61,657 nt of DNA from Comamonas composti DSM 21721 (GCF_000429845.1 NZ_KE386971.1:1-61657); one strand, 5' to 3'. Shown: positions 28,031-38,092, numbered from the stretch's first letter. The notes: generated by a model not told the origin, from the letters alone. Translations and numbers: made by a program.

Positions 28031-28855
28031 ATGAACACCTCCGCCCTGCCCCGTCCCGCCCGCGCCCAATACGAAGATCTGATGCGCCATGTCTACACCC
28101 ATGGCGCGGTCAAGGGCGACCGCACGGGCACGGGCACGCTGAGCGTGTTCGGCCATCAGATGCGCTTCGATCTGTCCGAAGGCTTTCCGCTGGTGACCAC
28201 CAAGAAGGTGCACCTGAAATCCATCATTCTCGAACTGCTGTGGTTTCTGCGCGGCGACAGCAATGTGCGCTGGCTGCAGGAGCGCGGCTGCAGCATCTGG
28301 GACGAATGGGCGCGCGAGGATGGCGACCTGGGCCCGGTCTATGGCGTGCAATGGCGCAGTTGGCCCACGCCGGACGGCGGCCATATCGACCAGATCGCCG
28401 AAGTGGTGCAGCAGCTCAAGAGCAACCCCGACAGCCGGCGCATCATCGTCAGCGCCTGGAATGTGGCCGAGCTCTCGCAAATGGCGCTCATGCCCTGCCA
28501 CGCCTTTTTTCAGTTCTATGTGGCCGACGGCAAGCTCTCCTGCCAGCTCTACCAGCGCAGTGCCGACATCTTCCTGGGCGTGCCCTTCAACATCGCCAGC
28601 TACGCGCTGCTCACCCACATGCTGGCCCAGCAATGCGATCTGGAGGTCGGCGACTTCATCTGGACCGGCGGCGACTGCCACATCTACAGCAACCATTACC
28701 AGCAGGTGGAGACCCAGCTCGCGCGCCAGCCCTTTGCCTATCCCACACTGCACATCAAGCGCCGGCCGGCCTCCATCTTCGACTACGAGTACGAGGACTT
28801 CGAGGTACTGGGCTATGAACACCACCCGGCCATCAAGGCGCCGGTGGCAGTGTAA
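28031..28855 (+). CDS. thyA: Thymidylate synthase
   Basis: ThyA methylates dUMP to dTMP with 5,10-methylene-THF, releasing dihydrofolate. The 274-residue length is normal. Key parts are [33 protein letters not shown], the active-site [32 protein letters not shown], and the C-terminal IKAPVAV. folA, which recycles the dihydrofolate produced, lies 277 bases downstream on the same strand. Confidence 0.98.
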   Translation: MNTSALPRPARAQYEDLMRHVYTHGAVKGDRTGTGTLSVFGHQMRFDLSEGFPLVTTKKVHLKSIILELLWFLRGDSNVRWLQERGCSIWDEWAREDGDLGPVYGVQWRSWPTPDGGHIDQIAEVVQQLKSNPDSRRIIVSAWNVAELSQMALMPCHAFFQFYVADGKLSCQLYQRSADIFLGVPFNIASYALLTHMLAQQCDLEVGDFIWTGGDCHIYSNHYQQVETQLARQPFAYPTLHIKRRPASIFDYEYEDFEVLGYEHHPAIKAPVAV

Positions 28856-28861
28856 ATTGCG

Positions 28862-28890
28862 CCCCCTGAGGCGCTGTCTCCGAGCTAGAC
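28862..28890 (+). repeat. 3'-end repeat, CCCCCTGAGTCGC type (copy 3, degenerate)
   Basis: CCCCCTGAGGCGC, one base off the other copies, lies 6 bases past the thyA stop. The matching block is short here. Confidence 0.5.
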
Positions 28891-28940
28891 CACGCCGGGC
28901 TTGGCTCCATGGTTTCGGCCTGAAGACTGCTCCTGATATA

Positions 28941-29027
28941 GAAGCTGCTAGCGCAATCCATTCATTGGATTCAGTATAAAAACATCTTGAAATTCAATAC
29001 TGTCAAGCGCTAACAGCTCATTTTTTG
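28941..29027. repeat. Intergenic hairpin repeat, AGCTGCTAGCGC type (copy 2)
   Basis: AGCTGCTAGCGC (28943-28954) pairs with GCGCTAACAGCT (29007-29018), 11 of 12, followed by a T6 run. The AT-rich centre differs from copy 1. It lies between thyA and folA and could work as a terminator. Confidence 0.75.
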
Positions 29028-29132
29028 ATGGCAGCAACTGCGGGTGCGGACGACGCACAATACCTTTGCCCGCTGCAGTGAGCATGCAGCATCACCGTTG
29101 CACCCCAGAATGTTCCGATCATTTTTCCCACC

Positions 29133-29651
29133 ATGGCCATTCACCTGATTTACGCACGCGCCGCGAATGGCGTCATCGGCAAGAACAACACCATGCCCTG
29201 GCATCTGCCCGAGGACCTGGCCCATTTCAAGCAGCTCACGCAGGGCTGCGCCGTGGTCATGGGCCGCAAGACCTGGGACTCGCTGCCCGAGCGCTTTCGC
29301 CCCCTGCCCGGGCGCACCAATATCGTGGTCACGCGCCAGGCCGACTGGCAGCCCGATCCCCGGCCCGACAACGGCGGGGCCACGCGTGTGCTCGTGGCCT
29401 CCGGCCTGGAGCAGGCCTTCGCGCTCGGCCGGCAGGCCAGCGAAACCGTCTGGGTCATGGGCGGGGCGCAAATCTATGCCCAGGCCCTGCCCCTGGCTAC
29501 GCGCATCGAGCTCACCGAGATCGAGCGTGACTACGAGGGTGATGCCTTCGCACCCCAGCCCGGCCCCGAGTGGCAGGAGACCGCGCGCAGCCGCCATGTC
29601 TCCGGCAACGGGCTGGGCTTCAGCTTCGTGCGGCTGGAGCGCAGCGCCTGA
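29133..29651 (+). CDS. folA: Dihydrofolate reductase
   Basis: FolA reduces dihydrofolate to THF with NADPH. The 172-residue protein shows ANGVIGKNNTMPWHLPEDLA with the catalytic Asp, VMGRKTWDSLP, NIVVTRQADW, VWVMGGAQIYAQAL and LTEIERDYEGDAFAP. Its closeness to thyA reflects the linked reactions. Confidence 0.97.
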   Translation: MAIHLIYARAANGVIGKNNTMPWHLPEDLAHFKQLTQGCAVVMGRKTWDSLPERFRPLPGRTNIVVTRQADWQPDPRPDNGGATRVLVASGLEQAFALGRQASETVWVMGGAQIYAQALPLATRIELTEIERDYEGDAFAPQPGPEWQETARSRHVSGNGLGFSFVRLERSA

Positions 29652-29787
29652 GCCTGCCTCTGCCCCCTGCTTGTCGCCCAAGGGCTGGCACCGGTTTCTC
29701 CAGTCTGCGGATAATGCACGTTTACCCCGCCCCACGCGGCCTGCCATCCAACAGCCCCAGCGGCCTTGCGTTTCCCGGTCCTTCTCC

Positions 29788-30867
29788 ATGAGCCTTGTTC
29801 AGCCCCTGCCCCCCGGCCCTCTCGACATCGTCGGCGACATCCATGGCGAAAGTCAGGCCCTGGAGCAGTTGCTGGCCCACCTCGGCTATGACGAAAACGG
29901 CCACCACCCCGAAGGCCGGCATCTGGTCTTCGTCGGCGACTTCTGCGATCGTGGCCCGGACAGCCCTGCGGTGCTCGCACGCGTGCTGCCCATGCTGGCC
30001 TCGGGTCAGGCCTGGGCCGTGCTCGGCAACCACGAGATCAATCTGCTGCGCGAGGATGCCAAGGACGGATCGGGCTGGTTCTTCGACAGCCGCGTCCAGC
30101 CCGATACGCCCAAGTACGCGCCATTTGCGCGCATGTCCCTGGCCCGCATCCCGGGCACGCTGGCCCGGCTCGCCCGGCTGCCGCTGGCGCTGGAGCGCGA
30201 GGACTTGCGCATCGTCCACGCGGCCTGGTGCGCGCCCCAGATTGCGACCGCGCGCAATCTGCCGCTGGGCAGCACGCGCAGCGCCTACGACCATTACGAA
30301 TCCGTGGCCGCCCAGCAGGCCCAGGCCAACCGTGTGACCGAACGCATGCAGGCCGAATCCCGGCAATGGCCGCACAGCCTCGAAGACCGGCAGCAAAAGC
30401 CGCCGTTCCTGCCCGCGCACAGCGAGCGTGAGCTCTCCAAGGCCATGGTCAACCCGCTCAAGGTGCTGACCACGGGCGTGGAGCGCGAATGCCGCAACCC
30501 GTTCTATGCCGGCGGCAAATGGCGCTTTGTGGAGCGCGTGGCCTGGTGGAACGATTACGAGGACGCGCCCGCCGTCATCGTGGGTCATTACTGGCGCCGC
30601 CTCATGCACGGCGATGCAGCCCTGCACGGCGCCCAGGCCGAGAGCCTGTTCGGCCAGACCGGCCCTCTGGCCTGGCACGGACAGCGCGGCAATGTGTTTT
30701 GCGTGGACTATTCGGTGGGCGGCCGCTGGACCGCGCGCCTGTCGGGCGAGGATCCCAACCGCCGCTTCAAGCTGGCCGCCATGCGCTGGCCCGAGCGCAG
30801 CCTGGTCTTCGATGACGGCACGCAGATGGACAGCCAGGGCTTTGGCGAGCCCCGCGACCCCGCCTGA
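29788..30867 (+). CDS. Metallophosphoesterase, ApaH/PP2A-like
   Basis: The 359-residue protein has the calcineurin-type metal-site motifs GDIHG (16-20), GDFCDRG (50-56) and GNHE (80-83), later histidines in RIVHAAW and IVGHYWRR. These arrange two metals for phosphate ester hydrolysis. Relatives include diadenosine tetraphosphatase ApaH and PP2A-like phosphatases; a location next to folA recalls the folA-apaH linkage of enterobacteria, which is only suggestive. The substrate is open. The ATG at 29788 opens the domain. Its TGA stop (30865-30867) directly abuts the IS5 element. Confidence 0.82.
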   Translation: MSLVQPLPPGPLDIVGDIHGESQALEQLLAHLGYDENGHHPEGRHLVFVGDFCDRGPDSPAVLARVLPMLASGQAWAVLGNHEINLLREDAKDGSGWFFDSRVQPDTPKYAPFARMSLARIPGTLARLARLPLALEREDLRIVHAAWCAPQIATARNLPLGSTRSAYDHYESVAAQQAQANRVTERMQAESRQWPHSLEDRQQKPPFLPAHSERELSKAMVNPLKVLTTGVERECRNPFYAGGKWRFVERVAWWNDYEDAPAVIVGHYWRRLMHGDAALHGAQAESLFGQTGPLAWHGQRGNVFCVDYSVGGRWTARLSGEDPNRRFKLAAMRWPERSLVFDDGTQMDSQGFGEPRDPA

Positions 30868-30875
30868 GAACGTGT

Positions 30876-31400
30876 TTACGATCTTCTGAGCAATAGAACC
30901 AAGAATGCCAGGTGGATGAACTGCAAACTGGTATTGAGCCACCTCTCGCAGTTCTTCCACAGCCGCCTGCACTTGTCCAGCCAGGCAAAGCTGCGCTCCA
31001 CCACCCAGCGCTTGGGCATAACCTTGAAGGTGTGCAGCTCGCTCCTCTTGGCGATCTGCACCGTGACGTGCGCGCCCAGAATCCCTTGTACGCCCTGCGC
31101 AAAGGGCTGCCCCACGTAGCCGTTATCGCACAGCACGCTTTGCACGCGTCCCAAGGAATTCTTGCAGCGCTCGAGTGCCTGCAGTGCCCCTTTGCGATCC
31201 GTTACCTCGGCCGTCGTCACTGCCACCGCGTGCGGCAAGCCTTGGGTGTCCACCGCTATATGGCGCTTGATGCCCGAGACCTTCTTGCCCGCGTCATAGC
31301 CCTTGCACCCCGCTGTGTCCGCATTCTTCACGCTCTGTGCATCGATGATCAAGAACGCGCTGCATGCGTTACGCCCCAGCCTCTGTCGGGCCGCGCCCAC
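30876..31400 (-). CDS. IS5-family transposase, C-terminal frame (OrfB)
   Basis: The 174-residue frame has the DDE transposase core: LIIDAQSVKNADT with the first Asp, SVLCDNGYVG with the second, and KRWVVERSFAWLDKCRRL with the Glu-containing YREK-like signature. It lacks the N-terminal helix-turn-helix region, which is in the upstream overlapping frame. Expression of a full enzyme needs a frame change at the A7 run. Its TAA stop lies in the terminal inverted repeat. Confidence 0.85.
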   Translation of the reverse strand: MGAARQRLGRNACSAFLIIDAQSVKNADTAGCKGYDAGKKVSGIKRHIAVDTQGLPHAVAVTTAEVTDRKGALQALERCKNSLGRVQSVLCDNGYVGQPFAQGVQGILGAHVTVQIAKRSELHTFKVMPKRWVVERSFAWLDKCRRLWKNCERWLNTSLQFIHLAFLVLLLRRS

Positions 31401-31680
31401 CTGATTTTTTTAATGCCCGCTCCAGCAGGCTGATGCCCTTGTCATCAGGCTGGCTCCAGATGGTCCAGTATGAGTGCACTGTTCGCCATTTGGGAAAGTT
31501 GCTGGGTAGTGCCCGCCACTGGCAGCCCGTGCACAGCAGGTACAGCACTGCGCACCACACTTCGTACAGATCAACGGTGCGCGGCTTGGTCTTCTTGCGT
31601 GCGCCCTCCAGCAAGGGCTTGATGATCTTGAACTGTTTGCGACTTGTGTCGCTGGGTATTTCGTTCTTCTCACGGCCCAA
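31369..31680 (-). CDS. IS5-family transposase, N-terminal frame (OrfA)
   Basis: The 103-residue frame starts at a TTG and has the IS5 N-terminal block (QFKIIKPLLEGARKKTKPRT, EVWCAVLYLLCTGCQWRALP, FPKWRTVHSYWTIW). It overlaps OrfB by 32 bases. A run of seven A in the coding strand (plus-strand T7 at 31405-31411) lies at the frame change; OrfB is in the +1 frame relative to OrfA, so ribosomal or transcriptional slippage there could give the fused transposase. Confidence 0.8.
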   Translation of the reverse strand: MGREKNEIPSDTSRKQFKIIKPLLEGARKKTKPRTVDLYEVWCAVLYLLCTGCQWRALPSNFPKWRTVHSYWTIWSQPDDKGISLLERALKKSGGRGPTEAGA

Positions 31681-31715
31681 TTCTCAGGCAACGGGAAAAG
31701 ATCGTGCACACGCTC

Positions 31716-31733
31716 TCAGAGCGTGTTCACGTA
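31716..31733. repeat. Partial IS5-type terminal repeat next to the IS end
   Basis: GAGCGTGTTCACG immediately follows the right end of the IS in the opposite orientation. It is a second, partial terminal repeat with no partner arm, evidence of nested or abortive insertion. Confidence 0.6.
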
Positions 31734-31768
31734 AAAAAACCCCGCCGGATCCTCTCCGGCGGGGTTTT
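31732..31768 (-). terminator. Terminator of acnB
   Basis: CCCCGCCGGA and TCCGGCGGGG form a 10-bp stem flanked by A and T runs, so it can end transcription on both strands. It lies 31 bases past the acnB stop. Confidence 0.9.
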
Positions 31769-31798
31769 CAGGCAGAGCCAGCTGCAGCGATCAGGCCA

Positions 31799-34390
31799 TC
31801 AGGCGCTCACGCCCTTGGCCACTTCTGCATATTCCTCGATCTGGTCGAAGTTCATGTAGCGGTAGACGGATGCCTTGTCGGCATCGATCACGCCCATTTC
31901 CTTCAGATACTCTTCCTTCGTAGGCAGCTTGCCGATGCGCGAGGCAATGGCGGCCAGCTCGGCCGAGCCCAGGAACACATTCGTGTTCTTGCCCAGGCGG
32001 TTGGGGAAGTTGCGGGTGGAGGTGGAGATCACGGTCGCGCCTTCGCGCACCTGGGCCTGGTTGCCCATGCACAGCGAGCAGCCCGGCATTTCGGTGCGCG
32101 CACCGGCCGTGCCGAAGGCTGCGTAATGGCCTTCCTTGATCAGCTCGCTCTCGTCCATCTTGGTGGGAGGTGCCACCCACAGCTTGACGGGAATGTCGCG
32201 CTGGCCGCCCAGCAGCTTGGCTGCGGCGCGGAAGTGACCGATATTGGTCATGCACGAGCCGATGAAGGCTTCATCGATCTGGGTGCCGGCCACTTCGGAC
32301 AGGAATTTGGCGTCGTCCGGGTCATTGGGGCAGCAGACGATGGGCTCCTTGATGTCGGCCAGATCGATCTCGATCACGGCAGCGTACTCGGCGTCCTTGT
32401 CGGCTTCCATCAGGTCGGGCTTGGCCAGCCAGGCTTCGACCTTCTCGATACGGCGCTGCAGCGTCTTGGCGTCGGCATAACCGTCAGCGATCATGTTCTT
32501 CATCAGAACGATGTTCGAGGTCAGGTATTCCTTGATCGGCTCGGGATTGAGCTTGATGGTGCAGCCCGCAGCCGAGCGCTCGGCCGAGGCGTCGGACAGC
32601 TCGAAGGCCTGCTCCACCTTCAGATCCGGCAGACCTTCGATTTCCAGGATCTTGCCCGAGAAAACGTTGATCTTGCCGGCCTTGGCCACGGTCAGCAGAC
32701 CGGCCTTGATCGCATACAGCGGAATCGCATGCACCAGGTCGCGCAGGGTCACGCCGGGTTGCATTTCGCCCTTGAAGCGCACCAAGACCGACTCGGGCAT
32801 GTCCAGCGGCATCACGCCGGTGGCAGCGCCGAAGGCCACCAGGCCGGAGCCTGCGGGGAAGGAGATGCCGATGGGGAAGCGCGTGTGCGAGTCACCACCG
32901 GTGCCCACGGTGTCGGGCAGCAGCAGGCGGTTCAGCCAGCTGTGGATCACGCCATCGCCGGGACGCAGGGCCACGCCGCCGCGGTTGCTGATAAAGGCCG
33001 GCAGCTCGCGGTGGGTCTTGACGTCCACCGTCTTGGGGTAGGCAGCCGTGTGGCAGAAGCTCTGCATCACCATGTCGGCCGAGAAGCCCAGGCAGGCCAG
33101 GTCCTTCAGCTCGTCACGCGTCATGGGGCCGGTGGTGTCTTGCGAACCCACGGTGGTCATGCGCGGCTCGCAGTAGGTACCGGGGCGAATGCCCTGGCCT
33201 TCGGGCAGACCGCAGGCACGGCCGACCATCTTCTGCGCCAGGGTGAAGCCGGCGTTGGACTCGGCAGGTGCCTGGGGCAGGCGGAAGGTGGTGGAAGCAG
33301 GCAGGCCCAGGGTCTCACGCGCCTTGGCGGTCAGCGAACGGCCGATGATCAGGTTGATACGGCCACCAGCCTGGACTTCGTCCAGCAGCACATCGCTCTT
33401 CAGAGCGAAGTCCGCGATCTTGGCGCCGTTCTTTTCGATCTTGCCCTCGTAGGGGAAGATATCCAGCACGTCGCCCATCTCCATCTTGGAGACGTCGACT
33501 TCGATGGGCAGCGAGCCCGAGTCTTCCTGGGTATTGAAGAAGATGGGGGCGATCTTGCCGCCCAGGGTCACGCCGCCAAAGCGCTTGTTGGGCACAAAGG
33601 GAATGTCCGCACCCGTAGCCCAGATCACGCTGTTGGTGGCCGACTTGCGGCTGGAGCCCGTGCCCACCACGTCGCCCACATAGGCCACCAGATGGCCCTT
33701 TTTCTTCAGGTCTTCGATGAACTGGATGGGGCCGCGCTTGCCGTCCTCCTCGGGCTTGAAGGCCGCGTCGGGACGCGTGTTCTTCAGCATGGCCAGGTAG
33801 TGCAGCGGAATGTCGGGACGGCTCCAGGCATCGGGCGCGGGCGACAGATCGTCGGTGTTGGTTTCACCAGGCACCTTGAAGACGGTGACGGTGATCTTCT
33901 TCTCGACGGCGGGACGCGTGGTGAACCACTCGGCATCGGCCCAGCTTTGCAGCACTTCCTTGGCCTTGGCATTGCCGGCCTTGGCCTTGGTGGCCACGTC
34001 GTTGAAGAAGTCGAACATCAGCAATGTCTTCTTCAGCGCTTCGCCAGCCACGGTCGCAACTTCGGCATCGTCCAGCAGCTCGATCAGGGGGTGCACGTTG
34101 TAGCCGCCCACCATGGTGCCCAGCAGCTCGGTGGCCTTGGCCTTGGAGATCAGCGCGACCTTGATGTCGCCATGGGCCACGGCGGCCAGGAAGGAGGCCT
34201 TGACCTTGGCCGCATCGTCCACGCCCGGCGGCACGCGGTGGGTCAACAGGTCCAGCAGGAAGGCATCCTCGCCTGCGGGAGGATTCTTGATGAGCTCGAT
34301 GAGCTCGGCGGTTTGCTTGGCATCCAGGGCCAGCGGGGGAATGCCCAGTGCAGCGCGCTCCGCCACATGGTCACGATAGGCTTTCAACAT
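31799..34390 (-). CDS. acnB: Aconitate hydratase B (bifunctional aconitase / 2-methylisocitrate dehydratase)
   Basis: AcnB interconverts citrate and isocitrate through cis-aconitate with a [4Fe-4S] cluster. The 863-residue length and the domain order (N-terminal HEAT-like domain, swivel domain, then catalytic domains) match AcnB. Landmarks are [52 protein letters not shown], and the cluster cysteines in SCMTN and [12 protein letters not shown] start at ATG 34390 ([13 protein letters not shown]), the family start, preceded by GGAG; an ATG 15 bases upstream overlaps that site. It is last in the minus-strand TCA series after mdh, tam, the CitE-like gene and a secreted protein. Confidence 0.97.
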   Translation of the reverse strand: MLKAYRDHVAERAALGIPPLALDAKQTAELIELIKNPPAGEDAFLLDLLTHRVPPGVDDAAKVKASFLAAVAHGDIKVALISKAKATELLGTMVGGYNVHPLIELLDDAEVATVAGEALKKTLLMFDFFNDVATKAKAGNAKAKEVLQSWADAEWFTTRPAVEKKITVTVFKVPGETNTDDLSPAPDAWSRPDIPLHYLAMLKNTRPDAAFKPEEDGKRGPIQFIEDLKKKGHLVAYVGDVVGTGSSRKSATNSVIWATGADIPFVPNKRFGGVTLGGKIAPIFFNTQEDSGSLPIEVDVSKMEMGDVLDIFPYEGKIEKNGAKIADFALKSDVLLDEVQAGGRINLIIGRSLTAKARETLGLPASTTFRLPQAPAESNAGFTLAQKMVGRACGLPEGQGIRPGTYCEPRMTTVGSQDTTGPMTRDELKDLACLGFSADMVMQSFCHTAAYPKTVDVKTHRELPAFISNRGGVALRPGDGVIHSWLNRLLLPDTVGTGGDSHTRFPIGISFPAGSGLVAFGAATGVMPLDMPESVLVRFKGEMQPGVTLRDLVHAIPLYAIKAGLLTVAKAGKINVFSGKILEIEGLPDLKVEQAFELSDASAERSAAGCTIKLNPEPIKEYLTSNIVLMKNMIADGYADAKTLQRRIEKVEAWLAKPDLMEADKDAEYAAVIEIDLADIKEPIVCCPNDPDDAKFLSEVAGTQIDEAFIGSCMTNIGHFRAAAKLLGGQRDIPVKLWVAPPTKMDESELIKEGHYAAFGTAGARTEMPGCSLCMGNQAQVREGATVISTSTRNFPNRLGKNTNVFLGSAELAAIASRIGKLPTKEEYLKEMGVIDADKASVYRYMNFDQIEEYAEVAKGVSA

Positions 34391-34437
34391 GGGATGTATC
34401 TCCATTGGTTTTTTCAAAACGGGTCAGCCGCCGTGCA

Positions 34438-35004
34438 TCACTTGCTGCCAGCGGGCGCGTCGAGCAGGCTTGGCGGAGGTGCCTTCTTGATGGCCTCGGC
34501 CACCTGGAGCTGCTCGGGGCTCATGCATTCGTCGGCCAGGCGCTGGCCGGCCTTCTGATTCATGAGCATGGACTTGTTGGCGATCTGGATCCAGACCGCG
34601 CCGGCCATCTTGTCTTCGAGGCGGACGGCACCCGTGGAGGTAGGCACCGGAGCCATGTGGTATTTGAAGCCGCGTCCGTCCAGCAGGAAATAGCCGGCGT
34701 TCTTGGGATCGGCCACGACGTTGACGAAAGCGCCTAGCTCGCAGCCTATGCGGCCGGTGTGCACGCGCTCGGCAATCGCCAGTTCATCCGGCCCCAGCTC
34801 CTGGGGCTTGGCGCTGACCGCAGCAGCAGCGGCTGCGGCTCCAGCGGCTGCCGCACCTTTTTTCGCAGCGCTCTTTTTCACTGGCTTGGCTGCCTGCTTC
34901 TTGGCCGTGGCAGCCGGCTTGGAGCCAGAGGCTTGCGCCAGGGCCTGGTTGCCCATGAACAAGGCAGGGGCGGCGATCAGCAAGGTGGCTATGAGAGTTT
35001 TCAT
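34438..35004 (-). CDS. Hypothetical secreted protein with Ala/Lys-rich linker
   Basis: The 188-residue product has a Sec signal peptide (MKTLIATLLIAAPALFMGNQ, cleavage near ALA-Q), then a low-complexity Lys/Ala stretch (about 30-70) and a compact C-terminal domain with HTGRIGCELGAFVNV, GYFLLDGRGFKYHMAPVP and KAGQRLADEC. I do not know the family. It lies 47 bases before acnB and 34 bases after the CitE-like gene, so it is probably in the same message as these TCA genes, an odd place for a secreted protein. Confidence 0.75.
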   Translation of the reverse strand: MKTLIATLLIAAPALFMGNQALAQASGSKPAATAKKQAAKPVKKSAAKKGAAAAGAAAAAAAVSAKPQELGPDELAIAERVHTGRIGCELGAFVNVVADPKNAGYFLLDGRGFKYHMAPVPTSTGAVRLEDKMAGAVWIQIANKSMLMNQKAGQRLADECMSPEQLQVAEAIKKAPPPSLLDAPAGSK

Positions 35005-35038
35005 GGAAGCTGGTTCCTGCAAATTTCCACGTGGAAAG

Positions 35039-36076
35039 TTAAGCGAGTGGTTGGGTTTCAAACCAGGGCTGCACCGCTTCGGGCAAGACCTGGCCTGTCT
35101 GATGGGCACGCGTGAGCAATTGCCAGAAGTAGCGGTAGCTGGCCCGGTCATGCAATACGGAGTCGACGCTCACAGGCGCCCAATCTACCGCAACGGCACT
35201 GGCGAGGATATGCGCAGCCTGCGCGATCTCCTCGGCCGCAGGCGCAAAAGCCGCCAGAATCGGTCGGATCTGGTCCGGGTGAATGCTCCACATGCGCGTA
35301 TAGCCGAGCTCGCGCGAGGCCTTGCCTGCAGCAGCCTGCAGGGCCTGCGGGTTCTTGAACTCCGTGACCACGCAGTGCGACGGCACCTTGCCATGGGCAT
35401 GGCAGGCAGCCGCAATCTCCAGCTTGGCACGCACCACCAACGGGTGCGCGAACTGGCCGGCCACGCTCATGGCCGAAGCCGGTATCGCACCGCCATGGGC
35501 CGAGACGAAATCCATGAGCCCAAAAGAGATGCTTTGCACGCGCGGATGGGCGGCGATCTCGAAGGCGCGCTGTACCGCAGCCGGCGACTCTATCAAAACA
35601 TGTAGCGGCAAGCGCTTGTTGGACAAGCGTTCCAGGGCCTTTTCAGCAATAAGCACATCGTCCACGCTCTCCACCTTGGGCAGCATGATGTGGCTGAGGC
35701 TGTCGCCCGCCTGTCCCGCGATGATGTCCATGTCCTGGGCAAAAGCAGGGTGGTCCACGGCGTGCACACGGGCCGCCACGCGCGCACCGGGTGTGGCCTT
35801 GACCGCATCGCAGGCCAGGCCTGCGACCAGTTGCGCATGCGCGGCTTCCTGGCCCACGGGCGCGCCGTCTTCACAGTCGAGGGTGACATCGAAGACGCAG
35901 GTGCCGAACTCGGCCTGCATCTGGGCCTGCAGTTGCAGGCTCTTGCGCATGCGCACCTCCACGCCGCTGTAGTGGTCGCACACGGGCAGGCGCTGGCCCA
36001 TGCCTTGCGCATCCAGCAGCACGCTGGCGGGGTGTACGGATTGCTGATTCATCACTGGCTCACACGGCTTGCTCAT
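35039..36076 (-). CDS. CitE/HpcH-HpaI family lyase (citrate lyase beta-like)
   Basis: The 345-residue protein belongs to the CitE-like branch of the HpcH/HpaI aldolase family: [17 protein letters not shown] (metal-binding acid region), [44 protein letters not shown] and SISFGLMDF. Such proteins cleave or form acyl-CoA thioesters such as malyl-CoA, citramalyl-CoA or citryl-CoA with Mg2+; no CitD/CitF partners are present, so a classical citrate lyase is unlikely. The start overlaps the tam stop (ATGA), which implies translational coupling. The exact substrate is unknown. Confidence 0.82.
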   Translation of the reverse strand: MSKPCEPVMNQQSVHPASVLLDAQGMGQRLPVCDHYSGVEVRMRKSLQLQAQMQAEFGTCVFDVTLDCEDGAPVGQEAAHAQLVAGLACDAVKATPGARVAARVHAVDHPAFAQDMDIIAGQAGDSLSHIMLPKVESVDDVLIAEKALERLSNKRLPLHVLIESPAAVQRAFEIAAHPRVQSISFGLMDFVSAHGGAIPASAMSVAGQFAHPLVVRAKLEIAAACHAHGKVPSHCVVTEFKNPQALQAAAGKASRELGYTRMWSIHPDQIRPILAAFAPAAEEIAQAAHILASAVAVDWAPVSVDSVLHDRASYRYFWQLLTRAHQTGQVLPEAVQPWFETQPLA

Positions 36077-36873
36077 GCTTTTCGCTGGGCAACGATAAAC
36101 AGCCGTGGAAAAGCCAGCAGGCGCCGGCCGTCGGCGCGCTGCTCGTAGGCCTGCTCCACACGGCTCAGGTATTGGTTCAGGAACTCCTGCTGCAGCGACT
36201 CGGGCAGAGCCTCCACAAAGGGCTTGAGCCCCGTGCCCCGCACCCACTGCACGATGGCTTCAGCAGATTCCATGGGATGCTGGTAGACGGTGTGCCAGAC
36301 ATCGATGCTCTGGGCACAGGCGTCGGGCGCGGCCAGCAGGTCGTAATAGGCACGGATGGGCAAGATGCCGGTGCGCACCGAGGCGGCATCGCCGATATGG
36401 GCTGCGAACTGCGGCAGCGCGGCGACTTCGCGCATCAGGGCGTGCGTGGGCTCCTGCCGGTTGTCGGGCATTTGAATCGCCAGCACGCCGCCCGCAGCCA
36501 GACGCGCGAACAGACGGGGAATCAATGCCTCATGGCCGCCCACCCACTGAAGAGAGGCATTGGCGTAGATCAGATCGGGCGCCGGGCCTGCGGTCTGCAG
36601 GTCGCTCGCCCAGGAAACAATATCGGCCAGCGCAAAGCTGGCCGTTGGCAATTGCTGGCGCGCCTGCTCCAGCATGGACGGGGAATTGTCCAGGCCGGTG
36701 ACGCGGGCTGCAGCAAAGCGCTGGACCAGCAGCTCGGTGGAGTTGCCCGGGCCGCAGCCCAGGTCCACCACATGGCGAGCCTCAAGCTGCGGCACGCGTG
36801 CCAGCAGCTCGGCTGCGGGGCGCGTGCGCTCATTCGCGTAATGCAGATAAAGCGCGGGGTTCCAGTCGAGCAT
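36073..36873 (-). CDS. tam: Trans-aconitate 2-methyltransferase
   Basis: The 266-residue protein is a class I SAM methyltransferase with motif [16 protein letters not shown] (35-49), [15 protein letters not shown] and [15 protein letters not shown]. The [17 protein letters not shown] start and ASLQWV segment are typical of Tam, which methylates trans-aconitate, a spontaneous side product and inhibitor of aconitase. Its place in one unit with acnB and mdh fits that detoxifying role. It starts 11 bases after the mdh stop and overlaps the CitE-like gene by 4 bases. Confidence 0.9.
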   Translation of the reverse strand: MLDWNPALYLHYANERTRPAAELLARVPQLEARHVVDLGCGPGNSTELLVQRFAAARVTGLDNSPSMLEQARQQLPTASFALADIVSWASDLQTAGPAPDLIYANASLQWVGGHEALIPRLFARLAAGGVLAIQMPDNRQEPTHALMREVAALPQFAAHIGDAASVRTGILPIRAYYDLLAAPDACAQSIDVWHTVYQHPMESAEAIVQWVRGTGLKPFVEALPESLQQEFLNQYLSRVEQAYEQRADGRRLLAFPRLFIVAQRKA

Positions 36874-36884
36874 GCAGTCCCTGA

Positions 36885-37871
36885 TTACAGCAGGTGCTTG
36901 ACGCCGTCTTGCTCGCCCTGCAGCTCGGCCAGGGTCTTGTCGATGCACTCTTGCGAGAAGGCGTCGATTTCCAGGCCCTCGACGATCTTGTACTCGCCGT
37001 TTTCTGTGGTCACGGGGAAGCCGAAGACGATGCCGGCAGGAATGCCGTACTCGCCATTGGAAGGCACGCCCATGGTGACCCATTCGCCGTTGGAGCCCAG
37101 GGCCCAGTCACGCATGTGGTCGATGGCAGCGTTGGCAGCCGAAGCAGCCGACGAAGAGCCGCGCGCTGCAATGATGGCGGCGCCGCGCTTGCCTACGGTG
37201 GGCAGGAACACGTCCTTGTTCCAGACCTGGTCGTTGATCATGTCCTTGACCGACTTGCCGTCCACGGAGGCAAAGCGGTAGTCGGCGTACATGGTGGGCG
37301 AGTGGTTGCCCCAGACGGTCAGCTTCTTGATGTCTCCCACCTTGAAACCGGCCTTGGCAGCCAGTTGCGATGCAGCGCGGTTGTGGTCCAGGCGCAGCAT
37401 GGCGGTGAAGTTCTTGGCCGGCAGATCGGGGGCCGACTTCATGGCGATGTAGGCATTGGTGTTGGCGGGGTTGCCCACGACCAGCACCTTGACATTGCGC
37501 GAAGCCACGGCGTTCAGGGCCTTGCCCTGGGCAGTGAAGATCTGGGCGTTGGCGGCCAGCAGGTCGGCACGCTCCATGCCGGGGCCGCGAGGACGGGCAC
37601 CGACCAACAGGGCGTAATCGGTGTCCTTGAAGGCTTGCAGGGGGTCGGAGTGGGCTTCGATGCCGGCCAGCAGCGGGAAGGCGCAGTCTTCAAGCTCCAT
37701 GATCACGCCCTTGAGCGCATTCTGAGCTTTTTCGTCGGGAATCTCGAGCAATTGCAGGATGACAGGCTGGTCCTTGCCCAGCATTTCGCCCGAGGCGATG
37801 CGGAACAGCAGTGCGTAACCAATTTGACCAGCGGCGCCGGTGACGGCAACGCGAACGGGCTTCTTGCTCAT
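36885..37871 (-). CDS. mdh: Malate dehydrogenase
   Basis: Mdh oxidises malate to oxaloacetate with NAD+. The 328-residue length fits the beta-proteobacterial type. Visible are the NAD fold [18 protein letters not shown] at the N terminus, [14 protein letters not shown] (substrate Arg residues), [25 protein letters not shown], and the catalytic His in [11 protein letters not shown]. It is the first gene of the minus-strand TCA unit and is divergent from the GntR regulator gene. Confidence 0.96.
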   Translation of the reverse strand: MSKKPVRVAVTGAAGQIGYALLFRIASGEMLGKDQPVILQLLEIPDEKAQNALKGVIMELEDCAFPLLAGIEAHSDPLQAFKDTDYALLVGARPRGPGMERADLLAANAQIFTAQGKALNAVASRNVKVLVVGNPANTNAYIAMKSAPDLPAKNFTAMLRLDHNRAASQLAAKAGFKVGDIKKLTVWGNHSPTMYADYRFASVDGKSVKDMINDQVWNKDVFLPTVGKRGAAIIAARGSSSAASAANAAIDHMRDWALGSNGEWVTMGVPSNGEYGIPAGIVFGFPVTTENGEYKIVEGLEIDAFSQECIDKTLAELQGEQDGVKHLL

Positions 37872-38000
37872 GAGTGAAACTCCAGAAATGGGGGAAAGTC
37901 AGGTGTTATTGGCGCCAGGTGCACCAGCCTGAGAAACCAGCAGCCCGTGCTCCGCAAACAACGCGGCAGTTTACTCCCGATTTTGAAACCCGGTCAATTT

Positions 38001-38026
38001 GTCTTATGTCTTATATAAGATATGAT
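38001..38026. promoter_or_regulatory. Palindromic operator between mdh and gntR
   Basis: TCTTATATAAGA (38009-38020) is a perfect 12-base palindrome, preceded by a further direct TCTTAT half at 38002-38007. HutC-type GntR regulators bind such AT-rich inverted repeats. Its place between divergent mdh and gntR suggests autoregulation and control of the TCA arm. Confidence 0.55.
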
Positions 38027-38092
38027 CTCAGTCCTCAGTTTTCACGACCTTGACCGTCTTGCAGGCAGGCTTTCACCCTCCTGCCCACCGCC

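Larger units (their letters stand above)
30868..31715 (-). mobile_element. IS5-family (IS427-like) insertion sequence, 848 bp
   Basis: Inverted repeats GAACGTGTTTACGATCTT (from 30868) and GAGCGTGTGCACGATCTT (reverse strand from 31715) bound two overlapping transposase frames. The length fits the IS427 group. The outside bases are TGA on the left and TCA on the right; both fit a TNA target but they are not identical, so a clean duplication is not shown. Left, it touches the stop codon of the phosphoesterase gene; right, it runs into a further partial copy of its own end (31718-31732). Confidence 0.85.

Noticed and set aside
31364..34558. 1064-codon open frame opposite acnB
   Set aside because: The translation is a His/Gly/Leu-rich shadow with no domain; acnB on the other strand is certain.
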